Origin: Polyangiaceae bacterium
Lineage (GTDB): Bacteria; Myxococcota_A; Polyangia; Polyangiales; Houyiibacteriaceae
Assembly (NCBI GenBank): GCA_027009115.1
Contig: JALVDI010000174.1
Coordinates: 1-38,694, forward strand
Reading direction: 5' to 3'
DNA length: 38,694 nt
Part shown: one piece after another, positions 7,377 through 14,660 of the stretch
How positions within the stretch are numbered: the first letter of the stretch is position 1
Layout of the letters: every line of letters begins with the position of its first letter
Notes under the pieces: model-generated
The model's input: only the letters and a program-made list of their open reading frames with translations
Told to the model about the DNA's origin: nothing
Databases searched by the model: none
Made by a program: the position numbers and the translations under genes

Positions 7377-8582
7377 TCAACCCCTCGGGGGCGCAGCCTC
7401 CTCGGCCAAGCGATCGAGGAGGTCCGCCAGAGGCCGGGCAGGTCCCAGGCGCCATTCGCCGTTCCACATCGCGATCCGCTTCGCAAAGGGTTCGCCGAGC
7501 GCCAACTGCACCTCCAGGGCAGGACGCGGCTCGTCGGGCAGGCCCATCTCACGCAGAGGCCCCAGCAACCAGATGGCCGCGTAGCGCAAGGCCTCGCCCA
7601 CGGCGCGCAGCTGCCTCGGACCGAGGGTGCTCCGACGCGTCGAAACCACGACCGCCCCGGGACTTCGAGACGTCACGATCCGCTCCCCGTTGCCAAAGAG
7701 CTGTAGGCGTCGGAGGCCGTGGATGTCAGAGTCCATGGAGGTCCAAGTGAGCAGGAAGTTCCCGCGTTGATCCGGCTGCTCGATCACACGATCGAGCATC
7801 ATGACGAAGGGAAGATCCGCGGCGGAGGGGTCTTCGCCCGCGAGATGTGCGAGCCAACCCTCGGCAAACGCCAGGGCACGCTCGGCGTGAGGTAGCTGCG
7901 CCCGCAGCTCCGCGACGGCCTGGCGCCCCTGCGCCCCCATCAGGCCCAACGCATCGAGGGCCCGCCAGCCCAGCGTCGACTCGGCGCCCGACGAGAGAAT
8001 GCGAGCGACCCGTCGGGCCGCGAACACGGCACCGCCTCGGCCGAAACGACGCAGTTGATCGATGAGGTCGCTGCCCCCCCTCAATAGCGCGGCGTCGAGC
8101 TGCGCCTCGGCGACCTCGTCGATGCCGGCGTCACGCAGCGAACGAGCCGTCGTCACGAGAAGCTCAGCGACCGCGGTGGTGGCCTCACCCCTGGGCTGCC
8201 ACGCCTGCCCCCGCACGCTGGCTCGGACAGGATCGTACGCGAAGGCGATCGGCCAGCGCCCGGCTCCCCGCCGGTCGAAGGCGAAGGAGAGGTCAAGCCC
8301 TGAAGCCACCACCTTCCCGGGCAGCACGCGGGTGAACGCCTCGGGCGGGTGCAGGACGTTGACGTCCGCAAACGACACGCGGATCCAAGGTCGATGCGGC
8401 TTCGGCGGCGAGACGCGCAACGATCGCGGATAGGCCGGCTGAAAACCGAAGACCTCGACGGCCGCGTCCGACAGGTTTTCGCAGAGGAGCTCCAGCCGGA
8501 CAGTCCCGCCCGACTCCGCCTCCGCAGGAACCCGCAGCCCGAATCGTACTCCTCCGTTGGCACTCCCCCAGTGAACGTTCAC
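7377..8582 (-). CDS. Conserved-looking protein of unknown function (401 aa)
   Basis: 401 residues from GTG 8582, the only start after an in-frame TAG at 8592-8594. The N-terminal 120 residues look like a beta sandwich (FGLRVPAEAESGGTVRLELLCENLSDAAVEVFGF), similar in style to protease-inhibitor or immunoglobulin-like folds. An alpha-helical, HEAT-like middle follows (about 140-250), then a mixed C-terminal domain (LLTWTSMDSDIHGLRRLQLFGNGERIV). There is no signal peptide. I do not recognise a family. It converges on the sigma factor gene, 55 bases apart. No Shine-Dalgarno sequence is present, but TAGGCT lies six bases before the GTG. The start codon lies in a perfect 12-bp palindrome. Confidence 0.75.
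   Translation of the reverse strand: MNVHWGSANGGVRFGLRVPAEAESGGTVRLELLCENLSDAAVEVFGFQPAYPRSLRVSPPKPHRPWIRVSFADVNVLHPPEAFTRVLPGKVVASGLDLSFAFDRRGAGRWPIAFAYDPVRASVRGQAWQPRGEATTAVAELLVTTARSLRDAGIDEVAEAQLDAALLRGGSDLIDQLRRFGRGGAVFAARRVARILSSGAESTLGWRALDALGLMGAQGRQAVAELRAQLPHAERALAFAEGWLAHLAGEDPSAADLPFVMMLDRVIEQPDQRGNFLLTWTSMDSDIHGLRRLQLFGNGERIVTSRSPGAVVVSTRRSTLGPRQLRAVGEALRYAAIWLLGPLREMGLPDEPRPALEVQLALGEPFAKRIAMWNGEWRLGPARPLADLLDRLAEEAAPPRG
8571..8582. promoter_or_regulatory. 12-bp palindrome overlapping a start codon (operator-like)
   Basis: GTGAACGTTCAC is a perfect palindrome whose last three bases encode the GTG start of the leftward gene (GTG AAC GTT CAC). Together with the TAGGCT hexamer at 8589-8594 it could place an operator at the transcription start. 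It may equally be a chance effect of codon choice. The spacer 8583-8821 beyond it is gene-free and should hold both divergent promoters. Confidence 0.3.
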
Positions 8583-8821
8583 GGGACGAGCCTACAGCAC
8601 ATCTCAACAGCGATCGTCGATCCATCCGTGGACAGGGCGGGACCGGTGGCGCATCCACGAGCGAGGGAATACCGACCCTTGTCGAGGTGAGAGAATGGCG
8701 GCAGAGGGCGTGTGCAGAGCGCGGAGCGCCGACGAGGGGTTTGGAGAGGGGCTCTGGCAACGAACGGGAGCACGGCCATCGGAGCTTGACCCGCCGCGTT
8801 CGCCGGCCACAAGCTCGGCGC

Positions 8822-9853
8822 ATGATCCGCTTGACCGGTCTCGCGCTGTCCCTCCTCTGCGTCGCCGCGTCGGCCTGCCAGCCCACGCTTGGCGAGTGCG
8901 CCACGGGAGAGGGCGCCGGCGAGGACCGCGAGGTGGTCTTCCTGGTCAACGGCAGCCCCGAAGACGGAACACCCTTGTATGCCGGCCAGGCGCTCCAACA
9001 ACGAAGCTGCGGCAACTCCGGCTTCTGTCACTCGCAAGCGGCCACGGGCAACGGCCGCCGGGGCGCGCCCGCGGGCCTCGACTTCGATGTCTTTCCCGCA
9101 TGCACTGACGAGGCCTCCTGCGACACCGCGATCGAAGGACCCCTCGAGCGGCTCCGCGAGAGCCAGCGACAGACCTACGACCACCGCTACGACATCTGGC
9201 GAACCATCGAGGATGGATCGATGCCCCCGGGAGCGGCCGGCGAGAGCGTGCTTGCCGACGATGTGTACTACCGAGACTTCGACCCGGACACGGGTACCTT
9301 CTCCAACCCACTCCCCGGGCTCGACACCGCCGAAGGCCGACGCATCTACCGCAACTGGCTCGCGTGCGGCGCCCCGGTCGTCGAGCAAGCGCGAGAAGCT
9401 GCCGCCGGAGAACGGCCCGGCGGCAGCTGCGCCAGCGTCATGGGGACGGTCGGCGACTGCCGCGTCCGCGCGGGCAGGATCGAGCCGCCGGACCCCAACT
9501 GGCCGTCGATCTTCGCGCGCATCGTGGAACCGCTCTGCGTGGAGTGCCACCGGGACGACGGGAACCCCTTCTTCGGGCCCTCCGACCAGCAGCTCGATCT
9601 CTGCCGGAGCACCCCGGCGGACTCGGGCCCCTGCGACCCGGCGGCGGTGCACGCGGCCCTGGTGGGGCAGGCGGCCGAGGGCTGTGGAGGCACGCTCGTC
9701 GCGCCGGGCGACCCGGACGCGTCCGTGTTCCTCGACAAGATGGGCGCAAGCCCGGGGTGCGGCGACCCGATGCCCCTCGGCGACGACGACGGGCTCGCGC
9801 CGGAGCTCCTCGCCCCCATCCGCCAGTGGATCCAGGACGGCGCGAGCCTCTGA
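8822..9853 (+). CDS. Secreted lipoprotein with a c-type haem motif
   Basis: 343 residues. MIRLTGLALSLLCVAASAC gives a signal peptide ending in a lipobox-like ASAC (C19), so it is probably lipid-anchored. Two cysteine-histidine motifs occur: CGNSGFCH (63-70), a CX5CH arrangement, and CVECH (239-243), a canonical CX2CH haem c site preceded by WPSIFARIVEPL. The C-terminal part (VAPGDPDASVFLDKM...MPLGDDDGLAPELLAPIRQWI) closely resembles planctomycete-type cytochrome C modules common in myxobacterial lipoproteins. Several further cysteine pairs suggest disulfides. I chose ATG 8822 because the signal peptide begins there; the open frame to 8687 is Arg-rich. An electron-transfer role is plausible, but the partner is unknown. 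Confidence 0.82.
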   Translation: MIRLTGLALSLLCVAASACQPTLGECATGEGAGEDREVVFLVNGSPEDGTPLYAGQALQQRSCGNSGFCHSQAATGNGRRGAPAGLDFDVFPACTDEASCDTAIEGPLERLRESQRQTYDHRYDIWRTIEDGSMPPGAAGESVLADDVYYRDFDPDTGTFSNPLPGLDTAEGRRIYRNWLACGAPVVEQAREAAAGERPGGSCASVMGTVGDCRVRAGRIEPPDPNWPSIFARIVEPLCVECHRDDGNPFFGPSDQQLDLCRSTPADSGPCDPAAVHAALVGQAAEGCGGTLVAPGDPDASVFLDKMGASPGCGDPMPLGDDDGLAPELLAPIRQWIQDGASL

Positions 9854-10575
9854 AGGGGTGGCGACTGCTCGACGGGGCCATGGGGACGGCCCTGATCGCG
9901 CGCGGTCACCGGCCCGAGGCGATCGCGAACCTGCCGCTCACCCAGCCCTCGGCCGTGCGCGCAGTGCATGCCTCCTATCCGGAAGCCGACGCGATCACCG
10001 CATGCACCTTCGGCCTCTCGTTCACCCAAACGAACGCCAGCCGAGTCGCGGCCGCCGCCCTCGACCTGGCCCGGCGTGCTGCCGGCTCTCGGGTCGTCGT
10101 AGCGTCCCTCGGACCGGGCCCACGTCTGGTCGAGGCAAGCCGCGCGCTGGCGGCTGCCGACGTGCTCCTCCTCGAAACGTTCCGCTCCCTCGCGGCCCTC
10201 GAGGAGGCCCTGGCCCTGGTGTCCCATCGCCGGATCTGGGCAACGCTGAGCTTCGCTGAGGGACGCACGACCGACGGCTGGTCGCCCCGTGAGGCGGCCG
10301 AGCGCCTCGCAGGACGGGTCGAAGCGGTCGGCGCGAACTGCGGGGACGGGCTGGCGGCGACGACGGAGGCCGCCCTCGCGATGGTCGGCGCGGGCGTCCC
10401 GGTCCTCGGACGCCCCAGCGCAGGGGTGCAGACGAGCGCGCGACCGGAGGCGTTCGCGGCGGCGGCGCGACGCATGTGGAGCGCTGGCGTCACGTACGTC
10501 GGCGGGTGCTGCGGCATCGGGCCGGCGCACGTCCGTGCGGCCGCGCGGACGCGGCGGATGCGGGGGGAGCGCTGA
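9826..10575 (+). CDS. Homocysteine S-methyltransferase family protein (short)
   Basis: The protein contains LLDGAMGTAL, the usual N-terminal signature of the family, and the zinc-ligand motifs GANCGDG and GGCCGIGPAH, so the methyl-transfer core is present. Homologues transfer a methyl group from S-methylmethionine, betaine or methylfolate to homocysteine. With GTG 9826 the product has 249 residues; family members usually have about 300, so the barrel looks shortened in the middle. The start is uncertain: ATG 9880 lies inside the DGAMG motif and would destroy it; GTG 9826 overlaps the end of the upstream gene by 28 bases; a CTG start at 9850 is another option. None has a good ribosome site, so translation is probably coupled to the lipoprotein gene. 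Confidence 0.8.
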   Translation: MDPGRREPLKGWRLLDGAMGTALIARGHRPEAIANLPLTQPSAVRAVHASYPEADAITACTFGLSFTQTNASRVAAAALDLARRAAGSRVVVASLGPGPRLVEASRALAAADVLLLETFRSLAALEEALALVSHRRIWATLSFAEGRTTDGWSPREAAERLAGRVEAVGANCGDGLAATTEAALAMVGAGVPVLGRPSAGVQTSARPEAFAAAARRMWSAGVTYVGGCCGIGPAHVRAAARTRRMRGER

Positions 10576-10612
10576 AGGCCCGCAACGCACCCACCGCGCT
10601 CGAACAGGCAAG

Positions 10613-10631
10613 CCTCGACGACGAGTCGAGG
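10613..10631. terminator. Perfect 7-bp hairpin between convergent genes
   Basis: CCTCGAC (10613-10619) and GTCGAGG (10625-10631) pair perfectly around GACGA. The hairpin lies 38 bases after the methyltransferase stop and 29 bases beyond the end of the convergent lipoprotein gene. No T-run follows, so it is at best a GC-rich bidirectional terminator stem. Confidence 0.4.
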
Positions 10632-10659
10632 GAACGCGACGAAGGACATGACCGTCGCG

Positions 10660-11487
10660 TCACTCGCAGCGCACCTCCTCGACCCTCAGCCCGGGCGGCG
10701 GGGTCTGGCGAAAGACCTCCGGCGCCGGCGGCGACGGGAGGATCTCGAGCTCCTTCATGCGCACGAGGGTGTCCGCCCCCGTATCCGGATCTTCAAAGCG
10801 CACGACGAAGGGAAAGGCGACGCCCCGCCCGTCGGGGTCCCGAGGATCGGGGACGACCCGATAGTCCTCGTACGTCGCGCGCCAGTCCACGCGTCCGTCC
10901 GAGTGAAACAGCGTGGAGCGACGCAGCCGCAGGTGCTGGCCTTCCGGGGGGGCGTCGCGGTCGGCGGCACGTGGCGACAAGACGATCTCCTGGCGCCGTC
11001 CGTCCGGCGCGCGCAACGTGATCACGTAGCCTTCTTCGCCGCACCGCATCTGTGGCTCTTCGGCAGGCAGGCGCGGTGTATCCCCCATGAGAAAGCGCGC
11101 CACGTCTTCGCCGCTCATCGCGATCCCGAGCAGGCGCTCGATGTTCGCAGGGCAGGTCGGCCCTCGAAGGAAACGATCGTCCCGCTGGTCGAGGAGCTGG
11201 AAGCTGGCCCCGTCGCTCGTGAGGATCGCCGCCGGCCCGAACTGAGTCATCGCATCGAAGCGCACCCGGTCCGGTCGTTCGAGGTACATCAGCACGGTGC
11301 CGCGGATCCTCCCTCGCTCGCCGCGCTGGTCGACCCGCGCCTCGGCCCGGATGGCCTGGACGGTGCGTCGCAACGAGCGGTGCATCCGGAGCGCCTTCGC
11401 TGGATCGGAGTGAGGAATCGTCGGACACGTCGGGCGTGGGCATCCGGCGAGCAGCGAGAGGAGAACGAAGCCCAACAGGCGCGCCAT
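10660..11487 (-). CDS. Lipoprotein resembling DUF4292 / LolA-LolB-like proteins
   Basis: 275 residues. MARLLGFVLLSLLAGC gives a short signal peptide and a clean lipobox (LAGC, C16). The mature part contains LRRTVQAIRAEARVDQRG, RGTVLMYLERPDRVRFDAMTQFGP and ILTSDGASFQLLDQRDDRFLRG. This is the pattern of LolA/LolB-like half-barrels (DUF4292 type), in which a hydrophobic cavity holds lipid. The most likely role is an envelope lipid or lipoprotein carrier (family-based inference). I chose ATG 11487 because the longer frame to 11697 would bury the signal peptide. TAGGCT lies eight bases before this ATG and no Shine-Dalgarno sequence is seen. It is divergent from the Crp-family gene. Confidence 0.8.
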   Translation of the reverse strand: MARLLGFVLLSLLAGCPRPTCPTIPHSDPAKALRMHRSLRRTVQAIRAEARVDQRGERGRIRGTVLMYLERPDRVRFDAMTQFGPAAILTSDGASFQLLDQRDDRFLRGPTCPANIERLLGIAMSGEDVARFLMGDTPRLPAEEPQMRCGEEGYVITLRAPDGRRQEIVLSPRAADRDAPPEGQHLRLRRSTLFHSDGRVDWRATYEDYRVVPDPRDPDGRGVAFPFVVRFEDPDTGADTLVRMKELEILPSPPAPEVFRQTPPPGLRVEEVRCE

Positions 11488-11626
11488 GGCGCCCGAGCCT
11501 ACGCTCTCGCCCCGCCCTCCGCCACGAAGCGGCGTCCCATCGTCCCGGAACCGGCGGCCCGACCGGCGGTGAGCACGCGCGATCCCCTCGACGGGCCGCG
11601 CCGCTTGCAGTAAGTCATGAGCCGCG

Positions 11627-12292
11627 ATGGACGACCTCGCCGAAGGCCAGCGGACCAAGCTCTTCGAGCGTTTCGGACGCACCTTCGAGGCGGGCACCCC
11701 GGTCTACTCCGAGGGAGACGCCGCCCACGAGTGCTACCTCATCGAGGAAGGCCGGGTGCGGCTGGTCAAACGCATCCGATCCTCGGAGCGAAGCCTCACA
11801 GTCCTCCGTCCAGGGGAGCTCTTCGGCGAAGACGCGCTCCTCGACGGGGCCGCGCGCGGAGCCACCGCCGTGGCTCTGACCGACCTCTCGGTCCTCGCCC
11901 TGGACCGGCAGACCTTTGCCGTACTCCTCTCGGGCAACCCCCAGGTGGCCGAGCGCCTCGTCGGCCAGCTCGTCCGGCGGCTGCGCGACGCGGAGGAGCA
12001 GCTCGAGAACGCCATGCTCCGCGACCACCCGTCGCGCATCATCAACACTCTGCTCCGCCTGGGCACGGCCGCCGGCGGCGACGGCCCTGTCTCCCTCGAC
12101 ATCTCGCCCCTGGAGCTCTCGAGCCGAGTGGGCCTGGACGTCGACGCGGTCAAGCGGGCGGTCCAGCAGCTCCGCGATGGTGGCTACCTGCGCATCGTGG
12201 AGGAGCGCATCGTCTTGCCGGACCTCGATGCGCTGCGGCGCCTCTACGACCTACTCGGCATGAAGGAAGAGGTGCGCGGCGGTGTTTCGTGA
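11627..12292 (+). CDS. Crp/Fnr-family transcription regulator
   Basis: 221 residues. The N-terminal cyclic-nucleotide-binding fold (about 10-115) shows GTPVYSEGDAAHECYLIEEGRVRLVK and RPGELFGEDALLDGAARGATAVAL. A dimerisation helix follows (about 105-135), then a winged helix (about 155-198) with SPLELSSRVGLDVDAVKRAVQQLRDGGYLRI. Only one cysteine (C36) is present, so it is not an iron-sulfur FNR-type sensor. The phosphate-cassette region GE...R is partly kept, so nucleotide binding is possible but unproven. The ATG at 11627 has no strong ribosome site. The downstream lipoprotein gene begins at or just beyond its stop, so the two may form one transcript. Its target genes cannot be read from the sequence. 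Confidence 0.9.
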   Translation: MDDLAEGQRTKLFERFGRTFEAGTPVYSEGDAAHECYLIEEGRVRLVKRIRSSERSLTVLRPGELFGEDALLDGAARGATAVALTDLSVLALDRQTFAVLLSGNPQVAERLVGQLVRRLRDAEEQLENAMLRDHPSRIINTLLRLGTAAGGDGPVSLDISPLELSSRVGLDVDAVKRAVQQLRDGGYLRIVEERIVLPDLDALRRLYDLLGMKEEVRGGVS

Positions 12293-12329
12293 GTTATTTC
12301 GCAACCTTACAAGAAACGTCGGTATTCCG

Positions 12330-13286
12330 ATGGAAGCTGACGGTGTCGGGGCAGGCCCTGTCTCGCGCTTGATCTCCCGCCCTACCCTGGGTAGATCCTC
12401 CCATCTCCCAACGGCCGCCTTGACGGTCCTCCTGTTGGCGCTGACGGCGTGCCCCGGTCGGGGACCGTCGAGTGAGGATATCCTTCGGTCGCGTCGTGAG
12501 CTCGAACTGGCTGCCGCCTTGCAACAAGAGAACAACATCCCTGGAGCCATCGGCCACCTGCGCACAGCGCTCGAGCTCGACGCCGAGAACGCCGAAGCGC
12601 ACCTGCTGCTCGCGCTCATTCACTTCGTGAACCGGAACAACCCACCTCTCGCCGAAGAGCATGCGCGCCGCGGCGTGGAGATCCTCGTCGAACAGGAGCG
12701 CCACGGCTCGACGCTGGCGGAGGCCCGCAACATCCTCGGCACGATCCTGATCGCCCGCGGCAAGTACGAAGAGGCCGTCGCGATCCTCGAGCGCTCGGCG
12801 ATGGACGACATGAACACCTCCCCTCATCTGGCCTGGGGCAACCTGGGGTTGGCGTACCTCGAAGCCGGCCGACCCGCCGACGCCGTCGAGCCCCTCGAAA
12901 CGGCCGTACGGGCGCAGCCGCGCTTCTGTGTCGGCTACCATCGCCTCGGGCGCGCCTACTACGAGCTCGACGAGCTGGAACGAGCCGAGGCGGCCCTCGT
13001 CCAGGCCATCGAGGCCGACGAGTCCTGCGCGGACAACCCGCTGCTCCAGAACGCATGGCGCCTCCGCGGCGAGGTCCGCGCGCGCCTCGGACACCGGGAC
13101 GAGGCCCTCGCGGACCTGGAGCGTTGCGTCGCGCTCAACCCTCGAACGGAGGACGGTGCCGCATGCCAACGACTGCTCGACCGCACCCCCACTCACCCAA
13201 CGCCCGACGACGCTGGGGCGCAGGATCCTCCTTCGATCGAACCCTCTTCGGCCCAAGCTCAGCCAGCGCAAGGAGACGCCCGGTGA
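12330..13286 (+). CDS. TPR lipoprotein, PilF/Tgl-like pilotin candidate
   Basis: 318 residues from ATG 12330, with hydrophobic segment LPTAALTVLLLALTAC and lipobox LTAC (C41). At least five tetratricopeptide repeats follow (about 55-90, 130-160, 165-198, 199-232, 240-273), then a Pro/Ser/Ala-rich tail. The size, lipid anchor and repeats match PilF/Tgl proteins, which help the type IV pilus secretin assemble in the outer membrane. The partners RodZ-like and recO directly downstream fit a Tgl-type neighbourhood, as far as I recall it. The start is uncertain: GTG 12282 overlaps the end of the Crp gene, and TTG 12367 would give a more usual signal peptide length. The stop overlaps the next start (GTGA), so translation is coupled. 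Confidence 0.8.
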   Translation: MEADGVGAGPVSRLISRPTLGRSSHLPTAALTVLLLALTACPGRGPSSEDILRSRRELELAAALQQENNIPGAIGHLRTALELDAENAEAHLLLALIHFVNRNNPPLAEEHARRGVEILVEQERHGSTLAEARNILGTILIARGKYEEAVAILERSAMDDMNTSPHLAWGNLGLAYLEAGRPADAVEPLETAVRAQPRFCVGYHRLGRAYYELDELERAEAALVQAIEADESCADNPLLQNAWRLRGEVRARLGHRDEALADLERCVALNPRTEDGAACQRLLDRTPTHPTPDDAGAQDPPSIEPSSAQAQPAQGDAR

Positions 13287-13753
13287 ACGCCCCGCTCGAC
13301 GGCTGGTCCCAGGAACCCGCCAGCTTCGAGACGCTGGGGGAATTCTTGCGTCGCGAGCGGGAGCTCCGATCGATCTCCCTCGAAGAGATCGCACGAACCA
13401 CCCGCATCCCGCTGCGGACCCTCCGCTGCATCGAGCAGGACGAGTTCGACCACCTCCCGGGTCGGGTCTTCACGCGAGGCTTCCTGCAAGCGTACGCACA
13501 AGCTCTCGACTTGGACCCCGCACCCCTGCTGCAACGCTTCGATCGGAAGCGCCCGGCGACCGACGACGAGCTCGCTCTCGAAATCCGAGGAGGCGCGCCG
13601 GAGCGGGGACGCCGTTTCGGCATCGCGATCGCTGTCGTCGTGCTTCTGATCCTCTTCACCCTCGCCCTCTCCATCGTCTTGCGTCCTCGACATCGGCGCG
13701 CACCGGTCGAGCTCTCGGGAGACGGATCGATCGCCGCGCCGCTTCGGGGCTGA
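13283..13753 (+). CDS. Short RodZ-like helix-turn-helix membrane protein
   Basis: 156 residues. The N-terminal HTH_25-type domain (about 15-85) reads LGEFLRRERELRSISLEEIARTTRIPLRTLRCIEQDEFDHLPGRVFTRGFLQAYAQAL, which is the RodZ pattern. One transmembrane helix follows at about 112-134 and only about 22 residues lie beyond it. The periplasmic beta domain (DUF4115) of full-length RodZ is missing. RodZ links MreB to the elongation machinery through this N-terminal domain; here that interaction, or a role with the neighbouring pilotin, is inference. The GTG start at 13283 has an excellent AAGGAG (13270-13275) and overlaps the upstream stop. Confidence 0.85.
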   Translation: MNAPLDGWSQEPASFETLGEFLRRERELRSISLEEIARTTRIPLRTLRCIEQDEFDHLPGRVFTRGFLQAYAQALDLDPAPLLQRFDRKRPATDDELALEIRGGAPERGRRFGIAIAVVVLLILFTLALSIVLRPRHRRAPVELSGDGSIAAPLRG

Positions 13754-13771
13754 GCGCACGAGGGCGAGGGC

Positions 13772-14563
13772 GTGGCGAACGAGCGAGCCTGGGGCCGCGA
13801 GCGGAGTGTCGAGCTCGGGACCGGTCGCCGCCCCCGACGTACGCGCGCCTATCTTCTGCGGGCCATCGATTACCGCGACGCCGACCGCATCGTTACGCTT
13901 CTGACCCGCGACTTCGGGCGCCTGAGCGCGGTGGCGCGGAATGCACGACGCAGCCGGAAACGCTTCGGTGGCTCCCTGGAGAGCTTCATGGAGCTCGACG
14001 TCGAGTTGCGCTGGGGACGAGGCGACCTGGCGACCCTGGGCAGCGCCGCGGTCGCGCAGGCTCACCTCGGCCTGGTCGCCGATCTGCGCCGCATGCGCTG
14101 CGCCGGGGCGTGCCTCGAACTGGTTCGGCTCCTGGCGCCGGAACGCGAGCCCGAACCGCGCCTCTTCGAGGCCGTCGGTGCGATGCTCGAAACGATCGAG
14201 GCCAGCGCGCCAGAGGAGGCCGCCGACCGTGGCCTCTCCTTCTGCGCCCGCGCCTTGGCGATCGTCGGCTGGGCGCCGGACCTCGAGACCTGCGGCGTGA
14301 CGGGGCGGAGGTGTCCTCCCGAGCAGCCAGCCTTCTTCGATCCGAAGCGCGGTACGATCGTGGCGCGCTCGGCCGGAGGCGGTCCACTGCTGCTGCACGG
14401 AGACACGCGGCGAACGCTCCGCGCGAGCTTCGAGGATCCCTCGCTCCGGATCGGCTGGAGTCCCCGAGCCCGACAAGAGGCGGCCGACGCCATCCGCGGG
14501 CTCGTCCGTGCGCACCTCGACCGCGAGCTATCGAGCGCCTGGGCCCGCGCCCTCGGAGGCTGA
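13772..14563 (+). CDS. recO: DNA repair protein RecO
   Basis: 263 residues. RecO binds single-stranded DNA and, with RecR, loads RecA at gaps in the RecF pathway. The N-terminal OB fold (about 23-90) shows RAYLLRAIDYRDADRIVTLLTRDFGRLSAVARNARRS and FGGSLESF, typical of RecO. The helical C-terminal part has only C174 and C181 of the usual four-cysteine zinc site; the second pair is replaced near IVARSAGGG, so zinc binding is probably lost. An extra basic N-terminus of about 20 residues precedes the OB fold. The GTG start at 13772 follows GAGGGCGAGGG and lies 18 bases after the RodZ-like gene, so these form one operon. Confidence 0.9.
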   Translation: MANERAWGRERSVELGTGRRPRRTRAYLLRAIDYRDADRIVTLLTRDFGRLSAVARNARRSRKRFGGSLESFMELDVELRWGRGDLATLGSAAVAQAHLGLVADLRRMRCAGACLELVRLLAPEREPEPRLFEAVGAMLETIEASAPEEAADRGLSFCARALAIVGWAPDLETCGVTGRRCPPEQPAFFDPKRGTIVARSAGGGPLLLHGDTRRTLRASFEDPSLRIGWSPRARQEAADAIRGLVRAHLDRELSSAWARALGG

Positions 14564-14660
14564 GCCGGCCCGAGCGAGTGCGATTTGCCCTGTGTTCTCC
14601 GGGCGTTGCACCGCGACAAGAACATTTGGGGGCCGCCCGGCGTCCGTCCAAGGTGGCGAG

